This document shows, one piece after another, positions 36,861 to 45,446 of a stretch of DNA of 64,000 bases. The stretch is from an uncultured Bacteroidales bacterium. Lineage in GTDB: Bacteria > Bacteroidota > Bacteroidia > Bacteroidales > P3. The DNA lies in the NCBI GenBank assembly GCA_900318665.1, contig ONLQ01000001.1, forward strand, positions 124,001 to 188,000, given 5' to 3'. Both the position numbers and the translations under genes were made by a program. The stretch's first letter is position 1. Every line of letters starts with the position of its first letter. The notes under the pieces are model-generated. The model had not been told where the DNA came from. It saw only the letters and a list, made by a program, of their open reading frames with translations, and searched no databases.

Positions 36861-38609
36861 TTAGTTGTTCCCAGCCTCTTTTTTGCTGTTGTCTATGGCT
36901 TCCGACACGTTGATTACGTAGTCGCCCAGTTTCTCGTAGAGCGAGAACAATCCGCTATACACTGAGCCGATAGAGTAGTTGTAAACGCCCAGTTTCAAAG
37001 CGTCAAGATGACGGTTGCGCAGTTGGTCGCGATATTTATTTATGGCGTTTTCGGCATCGTAGGCTGCGTCGAGGTCAATCTTGTTCTTGTTGTAGTCGGT
37101 TTTCAAGTTATGGTCCATCACCGTCAGAGCCTGCTGCACCAATTCCGTCATGTGTTCGAGGTTGTCGTTCTGCTCCTGGTCAAAATGGACGGCGGCGTCG
37201 CGCTTGTTTTTGCGCGTCATGGCTATCTGGAATACGGCGTCGCCAATGCTTTCGAGGTTGTCAACAATGCGAAGCATCGAACTCACGCGCTGCGAACCTT
37301 CTTTTGATAGGTCGCCCTCCGATATACGTGTCAGGAACTTGGCAATTTCGAGTTCCATGTGGTCGGTTATGCCTTCGTATTTCTCTATGCGAGCCATCAC
37401 GGCGTCAAATTCCTCGTCGTCTTTTGCGGTGCGTAGCGATGGCAGGAAGGTGTACATTCGCAGCACACGTTTGGAGAAATTCTCAATCTCCTTGCGTGCC
37501 GACTCAAGGTTAAGTTCGGCGGTATTCATCCAGCCGCCACCAATAAATTTCAGGCGGAACTCGTCTTCCTCGTCGGCGGCAGTAGGCTTCACCATCCAGT
37601 TCACAATACGTATTATCTGTGGTATGAACCATACGAGTATCAGCGTATTAACCACATTGAAGAATGTGTGGAATAGCGACAGTGCCATAGGTATGGCCTC
37701 GGCGCTGTAGCCCACCGAGCCGACTTCGGCGTAGGGGTCGGCCCCCACCATGCCAGAGGTCAAATAGGCAATGACGTTCATTACGGGACGGAATACAACG
37801 AGAGTGATGAGTACGCCCAAGACGTTGAAAACCAAGTGTGCACGGGCTGCTTTCTTACCAGCGGTATTGGCTACCATGGCGGCAAGGTTGGCGGTGATGG
37901 TGGTGCCGATGTTCTGACCCATGACCAGTGCTACGGCAACATCGAAGCCTATCCAGCCTTTGTAGCACATAACAAGCGTGATGGCCATCATTGCTGCCGA
38001 AGCCTGTACGAGACATGTAAGCAATGCGCCTATGACGGTGAATATCAGAATAGACCAGAATCCGAAATCAGACATACGTCCCAGCATTTCAAGAAATTTC
38101 GGATATTCTTCAAGGTTTGGCATGGCAGATTGCAGAAATCCCATTCCTACAAGCAGCAAGGCGAGACCCATTATAAATTCGCCGATGGATTTCATCTTAT
38201 CCTTCTTGGCAAAGGTGAAGATGAGCGAAATGGCGCCCAATGTCATTGGCAGGCTGAATGCACTGGTCGATTCGCCAAGTCCGAAAAGCGTGATAATCCA
38301 CGCTGTTACGGTGGTTCCGATATTGGCGCCCATGATTACCGCCACGGCTCCCGCCAGCGATAGCAAGCCGGCATTCACAAAACTGACCACCATGACGGTG
38401 GTTGCTGACGACGACTGAATGGCAGTGGTAACTACCGTTCCCGTCAAGATGCCGCGAAGTGGGTTGTCGGTAATCTTGCCCAAGATGGAGCGCATCTTGT
38501 CACCGGCTATTTTTTGCAGACCCTCGCTCATCAGTTTCATACCGAAGAGGAATAGGGCCAATGCTCCCGCAAAATTCAGAATGATAATAAGTATATCCCA
38601 GAAAAGCAT
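36861..38609 (-). CDS. Na+/phosphate cotransporter with PhoU-like C-terminal domain
   Basis: The 582 residues have two Na/Pi repeats with the QSSSATT signature (GTVVTTAIQSSSATTVMVVS, residues about 55-75) and its inverted partner (TCLVQASAAMMAITLV), plus eight or so membrane helices. The last 200 residues are helical and resemble PhoU (AKFLTRISEGDLSKEGSQRVSSMLRIVDNLESIGD). It imports phosphate with Na+, like NptA. It is a single gene with its own promoter, and converges on the acyltransferase gene 45 bp away. Confidence 0.93.
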   Translation of the reverse strand: MLFWDILIIILNFAGALALFLFGMKLMSEGLQKIAGDKMRSILGKITDNPLRGILTGTVVTTAIQSSSATTVMVVSFVNAGLLSLAGAVAVIMGANIGTTVTAWIITLFGLGESTSAFSLPMTLGAISLIFTFAKKDKMKSIGEFIMGLALLLVGMGFLQSAMPNLEEYPKFLEMLGRMSDFGFWSILIFTVIGALLTCLVQASAAMMAITLVMCYKGWIGFDVAVALVMGQNIGTTITANLAAMVANTAGKKAARAHLVFNVLGVLITLVVFRPVMNVIAYLTSGMVGADPYAEVGSVGYSAEAIPMALSLFHTFFNVVNTLILVWFIPQIIRIVNWMVKPTAADEEDEFRLKFIGGGWMNTAELNLESARKEIENFSKRVLRMYTFLPSLRTAKDDEEFDAVMARIEKYEGITDHMELEIAKFLTRISEGDLSKEGSQRVSSMLRIVDNLESIGDAVFQIAMTRKNKRDAAVHFDQEQNDNLEHMTELVQQALTVMDHNLKTDYNKNKIDLDAAYDAENAINKYRDQLRNRHLDALKLGVYNYSIGSVYSGLFSLYEKLGDYVINVSEAIDNSKKEAGNN

Positions 38610-38679
38610 AAGGTATAAGGCTTTTAGTCTTTTGTGTTTTAGTGAGTTGAATAGGCTCTCTCGGAGAGTTGAACAATTG

Positions 38680-38710
38680 CAAAAATACTAATAGCATTTC
38701 ACCTGACAAA
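38680..38710 (-). promoter_or_regulatory. Promoter of the Na/Pi cotransporter gene
   Basis: Minus-strand TATTTTTG (38680-38687) and TTTG (38707-38710) are separated by 19 nt, 70 bp before the ATG. No Pho-type operator is recognisable. Confidence 0.82.
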
Positions 38711-38757
38711 GCATTTTCCGTTACGTTTTTGTTACATTTTCATGCAGCAGAATTATG

Positions 38758-38778
38758 ACATGGCAAATGATGCCATGT
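38758..38778. terminator. Small hairpin between yigZ and the Na/Pi gene
   Basis: A perfect 8-bp stem (38758-38765 with 38771-38778) around a 5-nt loop lies 50 bp beyond the yigZ stop. It has no T run, so it is only a candidate terminator. Confidence 0.4.
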
Positions 38779-38827
38779 GACGAATGACATCGGAATAAAA
38801 GTCGAAAATTATATGTGTAGGGAAATA

Positions 38828-39427
38828 TTACAATGGCGAGATAGTTAGCCCTTGCAGTTTCGACAAGGCGGCTACTATTCTCTCGGCCTGTGATTTGCGC
38901 ACCGAAATGTCTATCTTGCAGTCCATCTCAAATTGCTGGTTCTGTGGCGAGATATTCTGCTCTTTCAGTATTCGCATCACGTTGTTCATCAGCGGGTACT
39001 CGAAACAGAGGCGGTAGTCGGCATTGACGGTGCGTTGCACAATGGTGGCGTTTTGCAGGGCGTCATGCGCGGCGGCCTTGTAGGCATTGGCGAGACCCGA
39101 TGCGCCAAGCAGTATGCCGCCGAAGTACCGAACAACAACTATTAGCGTGTCGGTAATGTCGAACGAGAGCATCTGTCCGTGAATGGGACGGCCTCCGGTG
39201 CCAGAGGGTTCGCCATCGTCGTTGGCGCGATAGGTGGCCTTGTCTGGACCAAGAATGTAGGCATAGCAGTGGTGACGTGCGTCAAAATATTCTTTGCGCA
39301 AATGCTCGAGATGTTTCTTTACATCATCTACCGTGCGCACAGGATAGGCAAAGGCTAAAAATTTGCTGCCTTTCTCTTTGTAGATTCCTTCGGCAGGGGC
39401 GGCGAGAGTCTGGTAGGTGTCGTCCAT
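38828..39427 (-). CDS. YigZ/IMPACT-family protein
   Basis: The 199-residue protein contains a UPF0029 N-terminal domain (SKFLAFAYPVRTVDDVKKHLEHLRKEY, DARHHCYAYILG, NDDGEPSGTGGRPI, VVRYFGGILLGASGLANAYK) and a short ferredoxin-like C-terminal domain. The family includes yeast/mammal IMPACT, a regulator of translational control, and E. coli YigZ; the bacterial role is not settled. It follows ribD by 14 bp, so the two are co-transcribed. Confidence 0.9.
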   Translation of the reverse strand: MDDTYQTLAAPAEGIYKEKGSKFLAFAYPVRTVDDVKKHLEHLRKEYFDARHHCYAYILGPDKATYRANDDGEPSGTGGRPIHGQMLSFDITDTLIVVVRYFGGILLGASGLANAYKAAAHDALQNATIVQRTVNADYRLCFEYPLMNNVMRILKEQNISPQNQQFEMDCKIDISVRKSQAERIVAALSKLQGLTISPL

Positions 39428-39441
39428 TGGGATAGAGCCTG

Positions 39442-40380
39442 TTAGTATTCGAGAATGGTTGTCGGCTTTTCTGGTCTGGCGGGTGCTGGAAGTCCGTTGC
39501 CGAGTTTGGTGTTTGAGCGAAAGATGCGTATCTCGTCGTAGAGGCCAGACGATAGGAATGAGTCAAGTATCTCACGTCCGCCTTCTACTATAACCGATTG
39601 GATTTTTTGTTGATAGAGTATCGGCATCAGTTGCTCGACATCGGCACAGTCGAGATGCAGCCAGTGCTGCGGCACATTGGAGAGCCGATGTCTGCGGTCA
39701 AGGACTATGGGTTGAGGGTTGTCGCCTGCAAATAGACGTGCCGTGAGCGATGGCTTGTCGTCAATAAAAGTCTGCGAGCCAACGAGTATTGCTGCCTCTT
39801 CTGTGCGCCATTTGTGGGAGAGAAGTGTCTGCTGTATAGAGGAAATCCAGTAGGGTTTGCCCTCGTTTTTGTTCCAGCGGCTGCGGTCGGGAGCCATAAA
39901 TCCGTCGGCACTCTCTGCCCATTTCAATATAATATAGGGACGCTCCTGTTCCATATAGGTGAAGAAACGGCGGTTCAGATGCCTGCCGTCCTCTTCCAGC
40001 ACATGACGCACCACCTCGATGCCTGCATCTTCCAGTTTGGCAAAACCATTTCCCGCCACAAGGGGATTGGGGTCGTCGTTGCAGCACACCACTTTGGCAA
40101 TTCCGCGTTCCACAATGAGGTCAGCGCAAGGCGGTGTCTTGCCGTAGTGCGAGCAGGGTTCAAGATTGACATAGAGCGTGGCTTCTCGTAGGTCGGCAGT
40201 GGTGGAGAGTATGGCGTTGCGTTCGGCGTGGAAACCGCCATACTGCTGGTGATAGCCTTCGGCAATGACTGTGCCGTCTTTAACAATGACACAGCCCACC
40301 ATAGGATTAGGACGCACACGCCCCAAACCATTCAGTGCCAGATGAAAACAGCGTCGGATATAGAACTCGTCCTGCGTCAT
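39442..40380 (-). CDS. ribD: Riboflavin biosynthesis bifunctional deaminase/reductase RibD
   Basis: The enzyme carries out the second and third steps of riboflavin synthesis. The protein has 312 residues from the ATG at 40380 (MTQDEFYIRRCFHLAL). Deaminase half: zinc ligands in GGFHAERNAI and LEPCSHYGKTPPCADLI, VRPNPMVGCVIV. Reductase half: RPYIILKWAESADGF, VIVEGGREILDSFL. The C-terminus is short (ends TTILEY). A hairpin separates it from asnS upstream, and yigZ follows. Confidence 0.95.
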   Translation of the reverse strand: MTQDEFYIRRCFHLALNGLGRVRPNPMVGCVIVKDGTVIAEGYHQQYGGFHAERNAILSTTADLREATLYVNLEPCSHYGKTPPCADLIVERGIAKVVCCNDDPNPLVAGNGFAKLEDAGIEVVRHVLEEDGRHLNRRFFTYMEQERPYIILKWAESADGFMAPDRSRWNKNEGKPYWISSIQQTLLSHKWRTEEAAILVGSQTFIDDKPSLTARLFAGDNPQPIVLDRRHRLSNVPQHWLHLDCADVEQLMPILYQQKIQSVIVEGGREILDSFLSSGLYDEIRIFRSNTKLGNGLPAPARPEKPTTILEY

Positions 40381-40407
40381 TCTTTGATTTGCAAGGCCAT
40401 AACTAAT

Positions 40408-40440
40408 AAAGGCTATCCCGTCATGCACGGGATAGCCTTT
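40408..40440. terminator. Terminator between asnS and ribD
   Basis: A 14-bp perfect stem (40408-40421 with 40427-40440) with a 5-nt loop is flanked by AAA on the left and TTT on the right. It follows asnS on the minus strand and leaves only 27 bp before the ribD ATG, which shows no promoter, so ribD may depend on read-through. Confidence 0.8.
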
Positions 40441-40456
40441 ATTCTATTATTGTTTT

Positions 40457-41863
40457 TTAGAATTCTGCGGTCTTGGGGGTGCGGGGGAAGGGGATGACGT
40501 CGCGAATGTTGCCCATGCCGGTGATGAAGAGCATCAGACGCTCAAAGCCGAGGCCGAAGCCAGCGTGCGGACAGGTACCATAGCGGCGGGTGTCGATATA
40601 CCATTCCATGCCTTTGCGGTCCATGCCCAGTTCGTTCATGCGGGCGGTGAGTTTGTCGTAACTCTCTTCGCGTACCGAGCCGCCAATGATTTCGCCAATC
40701 TGCGGGAACAGCACGTCGGTGCCCTGCACGGTCTTGCCGTCGTCGTTCTGCTTCATGTAGAATGCCTTGATGTCCTTCGGGTAGTCGGTCATGATGACGG
40801 GGCGTTTGAAATGCTCTTCCACGAGGTAGCGCTCATGCTCTGAGGCGAGGTCGGCACCCCAGAATACGGGGAACTCGAATTTCTTGCCGTTCTTGATGGC
40901 GGCTTCGAGAATGTTGATTCCCTCGGTGTAGGGGAGGCGCACAAAATCGGTGGCGATGACGCCTTTCAGGCGCTCTATCAAGCCGTTGTCCACCATCTTG
41001 TTGAGGAACTCAAGGTCGTCCATGCAGTGGTCGAGAGCCCAGCGGATGCAGTATTTTATGAATTCCTCTTCCAGTTCGGTGAGGCTGTCGAGGTCGTAGA
41101 AAGCCATTTCGGGCTCAATCATCCAGAACTCGGCCAGGTGGCGCGGGGTGTTGCTGTTCTCGGCGCGGAAGGTGGGGCCGAAGGTGTAGATCTTGCCCAA
41201 GGCGGTGGCGCCAAGTTCGCCTTCCAACTGACCGCTGACGGTCAGCGAGGTCTGTTTGCCGAAGAAATCCTGCTCGTAGTCTATGCTGCCGTCCTCTTTG
41301 CGTGGCAGGTTGTTGAGGTCCATAGTGGTTACCTGGAACATCTCGCCGGCGCCTTCGCAGTCGGAGGCGGTGATGAGCGGAGTGTGGAAATAGTAGAAGC
41401 CGTGCTCGTGGAAGAAGGTGTGAATGGCGTAGGCCATATTGTGGCGCAGACGCATGATGGCTCCGAAGGTGTTGGTGCGTGGACGCAGGTGTCCAATCTC
41501 GCGCAGGAATTCCATCGAGTGGCCTTTCTTCTGCAGAGGATAGGTGTCGGGGTCGGCGGTGCCGTAGAGTATGATATTCTCGGCCTGGAGTTCAACGGCC
41601 TGTCCTTGCCCTTGCGATTTCACCAGTTTTCCATCAACGCTGACGCATGCGCCAGTGGTGATGCCTTTCAGCAATTCCTCGTCGAAGTTGGCAAGGTCAA
41701 CCACCACCTGCATGTTGTGGATAATGCTACCGTCGTTCACGGCCAGGAAAGCAACATTCTTGTTGCCGCGCTTGGTGCGGACCCAGCCCTTGATGTTGAT
41801 AGAAGTGTCGAGGAGCGCACTGACGTCCTCTTTAAGCAAGTGTTTGATTTCGTAGCGTTTCAT
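40457..41863 (-). CDS. asnS: Asparaginyl-tRNA synthetase
   Basis: It charges tRNA-Asn. The 468-residue class II enzyme has an OB-fold anticodon domain ([25 protein letters not shown]) followed by motif 2 ([22 protein letters not shown]) and motif 3 ([15 protein letters not shown]). Gln after [16 protein letters not shown] fits the AsnRS rather than AspRS subtype. It is encoded 48 bp after manC on the same strand, in a run thyA-manC-asnS. Confidence 0.97.
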   Translation of the reverse strand: MKRYEIKHLLKEDVSALLDTSINIKGWVRTKRGNKNVAFLAVNDGSIIHNMQVVVDLANFDEELLKGITTGACVSVDGKLVKSQGQGQAVELQAENIILYGTADPDTYPLQKKGHSMEFLREIGHLRPRTNTFGAIMRLRHNMAYAIHTFFHEHGFYYFHTPLITASDCEGAGEMFQVTTMDLNNLPRKEDGSIDYEQDFFGKQTSLTVSGQLEGELGATALGKIYTFGPTFRAENSNTPRHLAEFWMIEPEMAFYDLDSLTELEEEFIKYCIRWALDHCMDDLEFLNKMVDNGLIERLKGVIATDFVRLPYTEGINILEAAIKNGKKFEFPVFWGADLASEHERYLVEEHFKRPVIMTDYPKDIKAFYMKQNDDGKTVQGTDVLFPQIGEIIGGSVREESYDKLTARMNELGMDRKGMEWYIDTRRYGTCPHAGFGLGFERLMLFITGMGNIRDVIPFPRTPKTAEF

Positions 41864-41911
41864 TTGATATGTTTTTTTCTAACTAATTATTCAAATAGGT
41901 CTGATGCTTAA

Positions 41912-42997
41912 TCAGTGTTTGTTTTTGGATTTTATTTTGCTCAACTCCACGTCCGACATGAATTTGACGTGCCGCTCCTCTTGGTCGCGGCGGCAAATCA
42001 TTAGGGTGTTGTTCTGCTCGGTCACCACATATCCGTCAAGTCCTTGCAGCACCACGGTTTTGTTGTTTGGCACATGCACCACGCAGTCGCGTGTGTCGTA
42101 GGCAAAGACCTTGCCCGATATGAAGGCGTTGCCGCTGCGGTCGTGGTCGCAGGTGTTGTAGAGCGAGTCCCAGGTCTCCACGTCCGACCAGCCGAAGGAG
42201 GCACGCATACCATACACGTTGTCCGATTTCTCCATAATGCCGTGGTCCACCGATATGGTCTCGCATTGCGAGTAGATGCGGTCGATGGTCTCTTTGGGAG
42301 TTTGTTCGGATAGGTCGAAGAATGCCTCGGCTATGGCTGGCAGATACTGTCGGTAGGCATCAATCAGAACGTCTATGTGCCAGATGAAGATACCCACGTT
42401 CCAGAAAAATTCGCCTGAGCAGATGAACTGACGTGCTACCTCCACAGGCGGCTTTTCGGTGAAAGTCAGAACCTTGTGCAGGTTGCCGATGGGGGGCATT
42501 GGCAACTCCTCGTCAAACTGTATGTAGCCGTATTTCGTGTTTGGATTAGACGGCTGGGCGCCGAGGGTAATAATCCATTTGTTGTTGCGGGCTATATCCA
42601 TGGCATTACTGATGTCCTCCACATAGTCGTCCCATCCGGAGATGAAATGGTCTGAAGGCGAGACGAATACCGTTGCATTGGGGTTGCGGCGGCGAATGAT
42701 GGATGCGGCATAGGCAATGCAGGGAGCGGTGTTGCGGCGCGTGGGCTCGCACAGCACCTGATAGTCGGCCAGTCCGGGAATCTGCTGATGTATGATGTCG
42801 CCGTAGAGGTCGGAAGAGACGAGGATGATATTTTCGCGTGGACAAATCTGCGCGCAGCGCCGGAAAGTGCGCTGTATCATGGTCTCACCTATGCCCAGCA
42901 GGTCGATGAACTGCTTGGGATGCTCCTCGGTGCTGAGGGGCCAGAAACGGCTGCCAGGGCCTCCGGCCATGATGATGCAGTAATTATTCTTGTCCAT
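41912..42997 (-). CDS. manC: Mannose-1-phosphate guanylyltransferase
   Basis: It makes GDP-mannose from mannose-1-phosphate and GTP, for fucose or mannose glycans. The 361-residue enzyme has the nucleotidyltransferase loop IMAGGPGSRFWPLSTEEHPKQF with the catalytic basic residue, VFVSPSDHF, the FTEKP motif (LTFTEKPPVEVA) and EKSDNVYGMRASFGWSDVETWDSL. No phosphomannose isomerase domain is attached. Its neighbours thyA and asnS are unrelated, which makes a transcriptional rather than functional grouping likely. Confidence 0.93.
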   Translation of the reverse strand: MDKNNYCIIMAGGPGSRFWPLSTEEHPKQFIDLLGIGETMIQRTFRRCAQICPRENIILVSSDLYGDIIHQQIPGLADYQVLCEPTRRNTAPCIAYAASIIRRRNPNATVFVSPSDHFISGWDDYVEDISNAMDIARNNKWIITLGAQPSNPNTKYGYIQFDEELPMPPIGNLHKVLTFTEKPPVEVARQFICSGEFFWNVGIFIWHIDVLIDAYRQYLPAIAEAFFDLSEQTPKETIDRIYSQCETISVDHGIMEKSDNVYGMRASFGWSDVETWDSLYNTCDHDRSGNAFISGKVFAYDTRDCVVHVPNNKTVVLQGLDGYVVTEQNNTLMICRRDQEERHVKFMSDVELSKIKSKNKH

Positions 42998-43040
42998 ATT
43001 GCTTTGGTTTTGTGTTGCAAGTAGTTGATGTGTCCGAAGG

Positions 43041-43835
43041 TCAGACGCTCACCTCGCCTTTGATGTGGGGGTGAGGGTCGTAGCCTTCGAGCGTGAAGTC
43101 GTCGTAGTCGAATGAGAATATATCGTGTTTGTCGGGATTGATATGCATGGTAGGCAGCGGCCGTGGGTCGCGGCTCAACTGCAGGCGGCACTGCTCTATG
43201 TGGTTCTTATAGATGTGTGCGTCGCCGAGGGTGTGGATGAAGTCGCCATATTTGAGCCCTGCGGCCTGCGCTATCATCATTGTGAACAAGGCGTAAGAGG
43301 CAATATTGAACGGCACGCCGAGGAATATGTCCGCCGAGCGTTGATAGAGTTGGCAACTGAGGCGTCCGTTGGCAACATAGAATTGGAAAAGTATATGGCA
43401 TGGCGGCAGGGCCATCTGGTCAACCTCGCCAACATTCCATGCCGACACCAGAAGACGTCGTGAGTCGGGGTTGCTCTTTATCTGCTCGATTAGTTGCGTT
43501 ATTTGGTCTATATGACCACCGTCGGCACAGCCCCAACTGCGCCACTGACGGCCGTAGATTGGGCCCAGGTCGCCGTTCTCGTCGGCCCATTCGTCCCAGA
43601 TGGTCACCTTATGGTCGTGGAGGTATTTTATGTTGGTGTCGCCACGCAGAAACCACAGCAACTCGTAGATGATAGACCGCAGGTGCAGTTTCTTGGTGGT
43701 GAGCAGCGGAAATCCGTCGTCAAGATGGAAACGCATCTGATAGCCGAAAGTGCTGATGGTCCCAGTCCCGGTGCGGTCGCTTTTCTCCACTCCGGTGTCA
43801 AGCACATGCTGCAGAAGGTCTAAATATTGTTTCAT
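43041..43835 (-). CDS. thyA: Thymidylate synthase
   Basis: It makes dTMP from dUMP with methylene-tetrahydrofolate. The 264 residues match the E. coli enzyme in length. Features: [18 protein letters not shown], the active-site cysteine in [30 protein letters not shown] and the [11 protein letters not shown] segment. The C-terminus ([10 protein letters not shown]) is close to the usual end. A folA gene commonly sits beside thyA; none is seen here. The gene has its own promoter directly beside the palindromic repeat array. Confidence 0.98.
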   Translation of the reverse strand: MKQYLDLLQHVLDTGVEKSDRTGTGTISTFGYQMRFHLDDGFPLLTTKKLHLRSIIYELLWFLRGDTNIKYLHDHKVTIWDEWADENGDLGPIYGRQWRSWGCADGGHIDQITQLIEQIKSNPDSRRLLVSAWNVGEVDQMALPPCHILFQFYVANGRLSCQLYQRSADIFLGVPFNIASYALFTMMIAQAAGLKYGDFIHTLGDAHIYKNHIEQCRLQLSRDPRPLPTMHINPDKHDIFSFDYDDFTLEGYDPHPHIKGEVSV

Positions 43836-43935
43836 ATATATTTATATATGCCAATAAATGCTTGCACTCCAAAACCGCCTATATTGCGAATAGAGCAATA
43901 ATTAGGTGGGGCACACGCAGTTATGTTTATATCTG

Positions 43936-43967
43936 CAAAGGTACGAATAAAAAAGCATATAAACAAC
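43936..43967 (-). promoter_or_regulatory. Probable thyA promoter
   Basis: Minus-strand TACCTTTG (43936-43943) and a TTG-containing box (43964-43967) are 20 nt apart, about 100 bp upstream of the ATG. The first palindromic unit begins only 37 bp farther upstream. Confidence 0.7.
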
Positions 43968-44004
43968 CCAAGCCCTCAAAACGCCCCAGAACCCCAAGAA
44001 AAGT

Positions 44005-44169
44005 GTTTAGCGAATTAAACACTTTTTGCTGAAATCTGTTTAGCGAATTAAACACTTTTTGCTGAAATCTGTTTAACGCATTAAACACTTTTTGCTGAAA
44101 TTTGTTTAACATGTTAAACACTTTTTGTAGAAATTTGTTTAACGTATTAAACACTTTTTGTTAGACCAT
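44005..44169. repeat. Tandem array of five 33-bp units, each with a 16-bp palindrome
   Basis: Units start at 44005, 44038, 44071, 44104 and 44137; each is exactly 33 bp. Every unit opens with a dyad of form GTTTA-N6-TAAAC (perfect in unit 4: GTTTAACATGTTAAAC), followed by ACTTTTTG and an AAATCT/AAATTT end. A degenerate sixth copy starts at 44170 (GTTTGACAAACTTTTTG) and supplies the -33 box of the next promoter. There are no spacers, so this is not a CRISPR array. It lies between the thyA promoter and the plus-strand promoter. Tandem operator sites or a transcribed hairpin ladder are both possible. Confidence 0.92.
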
Positions 44170-44182
44170 GTTTGACAAACTT

Positions 44183-44213
44183 TTTGTTAAATTCAGCAAA
44201 AAACGTATTTTTG
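44183..44213 (+). promoter_or_regulatory. Strong promoter of the candidate structured RNA
   Basis: TTTG (44183-44186), 19-nt spacer, TATTTTTG (44206-44213): an exact Bacteroidota consensus. Transcription would begin about 44219. The -33 box lies in the degenerate sixth palindromic unit. Confidence 0.82.
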
Positions 44214-44218
44214 CACTG

Positions 44219-44465
44219 CTTACGAGAGCAAGGTAAGTTAAAGCAGAAAAGCATTGCGATACTGTCCTGTTATCGAAATCGGCAAAATTTCAGAGGAAGG
44301 ACGGAGCATTATGTTTTCGCTTGTATGTGTATGCTATATCCTTTAGCATAACATCAGGCGTGAGATATGTCCCCAAATTCCCGTTTCCTCAAAGGTGTTT
44401 GCCGATACCTGATAACAACGGACAAGAGCACATAAGTCTCATGCCTTTCTTATTTGTATTTTTTT
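44219..44465 (+). ncRNA. Candidate structured RNA, possibly 6S-like
   Basis: No open frame fits here, but nested complementary segments can be read by eye: 44245-44254 with 44441-44450 (10 positions, one A-C mismatch), 44263-44267 with 44420-44424, 44268-44274 with 44411-44417, 44278-44286 with 44398-44406 (9 bp), 44293-44298 with 44385-44390, 44301-44304 with 44381-44384. Inside is a wide bubble (20 and 26 nt) closed by a hairpin (44325-44336 with 44344-44354). A small 5' hairpin (44219-44223 with 44233-44237) precedes it, and a T-rich stretch ending near 44465 follows the outer stem. A long defective stem, wide bubble and terminal hairpin is the plan of 6S RNA. The identity is a guess; the pairing is seen. 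Confidence 0.65.
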
Positions 44466-44510
44466 AACGCTCAACCGGAGACTTGCGGAGCAACCAAACA
44501 TCAACAAAAA

Positions 44511-45332
44511 ATGGAAGAAATAAAACTTAACGACTTCCTGCGTATTCCCGAAGAGGAATTGAGCAAGTACAAATTGCATTTAGCCAACTTTAACGGAGAG
44601 ACGCAGCCTCTTGACGTTTTCGCAAGTAGTTGGGACGAATGGATGGGCTGGAATCGCTGGCGTGGCAATCGCAACGACTGGAACCGCGAATACATTTTCT
44701 CTCTAATTGCAGACTACCGTCGCCCCAATAAATACATCTTCGGTGGCATATTTAAGGTAATATCTCGCGAGGGTGAAGAATATGAGATTGAACTCTCCGA
44801 GCAATTTCGTCCCCTCATAGGTCGCCTTGTGGTTGATTTCTATCGCTATCAAGGGCTTCGTGGACGTGCATTTTGTCTTGAAGGGTATATGGATAGTTTC
44901 CGACTGCATGAAATAACACAAAATCCATATAGTGGCGAGCCTTTCTGCGGATATGAGAATATACGTCTTGATTTCACTGCGCTCGAGGTTATTGTCCGCA
45001 ACCAAAAAGCAGACTGGCAGACTGCTCTTTCTCACATGAAAGGCATTTACCTTATTGCTGATAAGAGCAATGGTAAACAATATGTAGGTTCAGCCTATGG
45101 CGAAGGTGGCGTTTGGTCGCGTTGGAGCCAGTATGTGGGGTCAGGTCATGGTGGAAACGATGAATTGGTTTCGATTATCCAAGAAAATGGTATGGACTAT
45201 GCAAGACGCAATTTTCAATTCTCTTTAATAGAGGCCATACCAATGCCTACTGATAATGATACCGTAATTCGTCGCGAAAGCCATTGGAAAGACATATTGT
45301 TAACTCGTCAGTATGGATACAATAACAATTAA
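44511..45332 (+). CDS. GIY-YIG nuclease-domain protein
   Basis: The protein has 273 residues from the ATG at 44511. The first 170 or so residues (LNDFLRIPEEELSKYKLHLANFNG...) form a domain I do not recognise, rich in W/R and strand-like, perhaps DNA-binding. The last 95 are a GIY-YIG fold: MKGIYLIADKSNGKQYVGSAYG, GVWSRWSQYV (catalytic Arg), and IRRESHWKDILLTRQYGYN (metal-binding Glu, Asn). Its base composition is more AT-rich than the core genes. It lies directly after the structured RNA in an accessory stretch. Homing, repair and defence roles are all possible. Confidence 0.75.
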   Translation: MEEIKLNDFLRIPEEELSKYKLHLANFNGETQPLDVFASSWDEWMGWNRWRGNRNDWNREYIFSLIADYRRPNKYIFGGIFKVISREGEEYEIELSEQFRPLIGRLVVDFYRYQGLRGRAFCLEGYMDSFRLHEITQNPYSGEPFCGYENIRLDFTALEVIVRNQKADWQTALSHMKGIYLIADKSNGKQYVGSAYGEGGVWSRWSQYVGSGHGGNDELVSIIQENGMDYARRNFQFSLIEAIPMPTDNDTVIRRESHWKDILLTRQYGYNNN

Positions 45333-45410
45333 TCGTTGTGGAGGCCATTTTTTGATATAGGAAGGACGAAAAAAAACTTCCCTATGTCCGGATTTGGCAC
45401 ACCCTGTCTG

Positions 45411-45418
45411 TATTTTTG
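45411..45418 (+). promoter_or_regulatory. -7 element of the LRR surface-protein gene
   Basis: TATTTTTG, 28 bp before the ATG. The only TTTG nearby (45393-45396) is 14 nt upstream, too close for a standard -33. Confidence 0.55.
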
Positions 45419-45446
45419 CAAATCGAAATGATAAAACTTATACAAA

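Noticed and set aside
43927..44154. A 75-codon frame on the minus strand with 11-residue repeats (KVFNSLNRFQQ)
   Set aside because: Its repeats come from the 33-bp period being a multiple of three. It would start at GTG inside the palindromic array, contains the thyA promoter, and changed bases favour the DNA dyads more than the residues.
44005..44169. CRISPR array
   Set aside because: The units are contiguous, with no unique spacers, and no cas gene is in the window.
44219..44465. RNase P RNA, tmRNA or SRP RNA
   Set aside because: The conserved blocks of these RNAs (GAGGAAAGUCC with ACAGAA, a tRNA-like end with tag frame, the GGAAG SRP loop) are not present.
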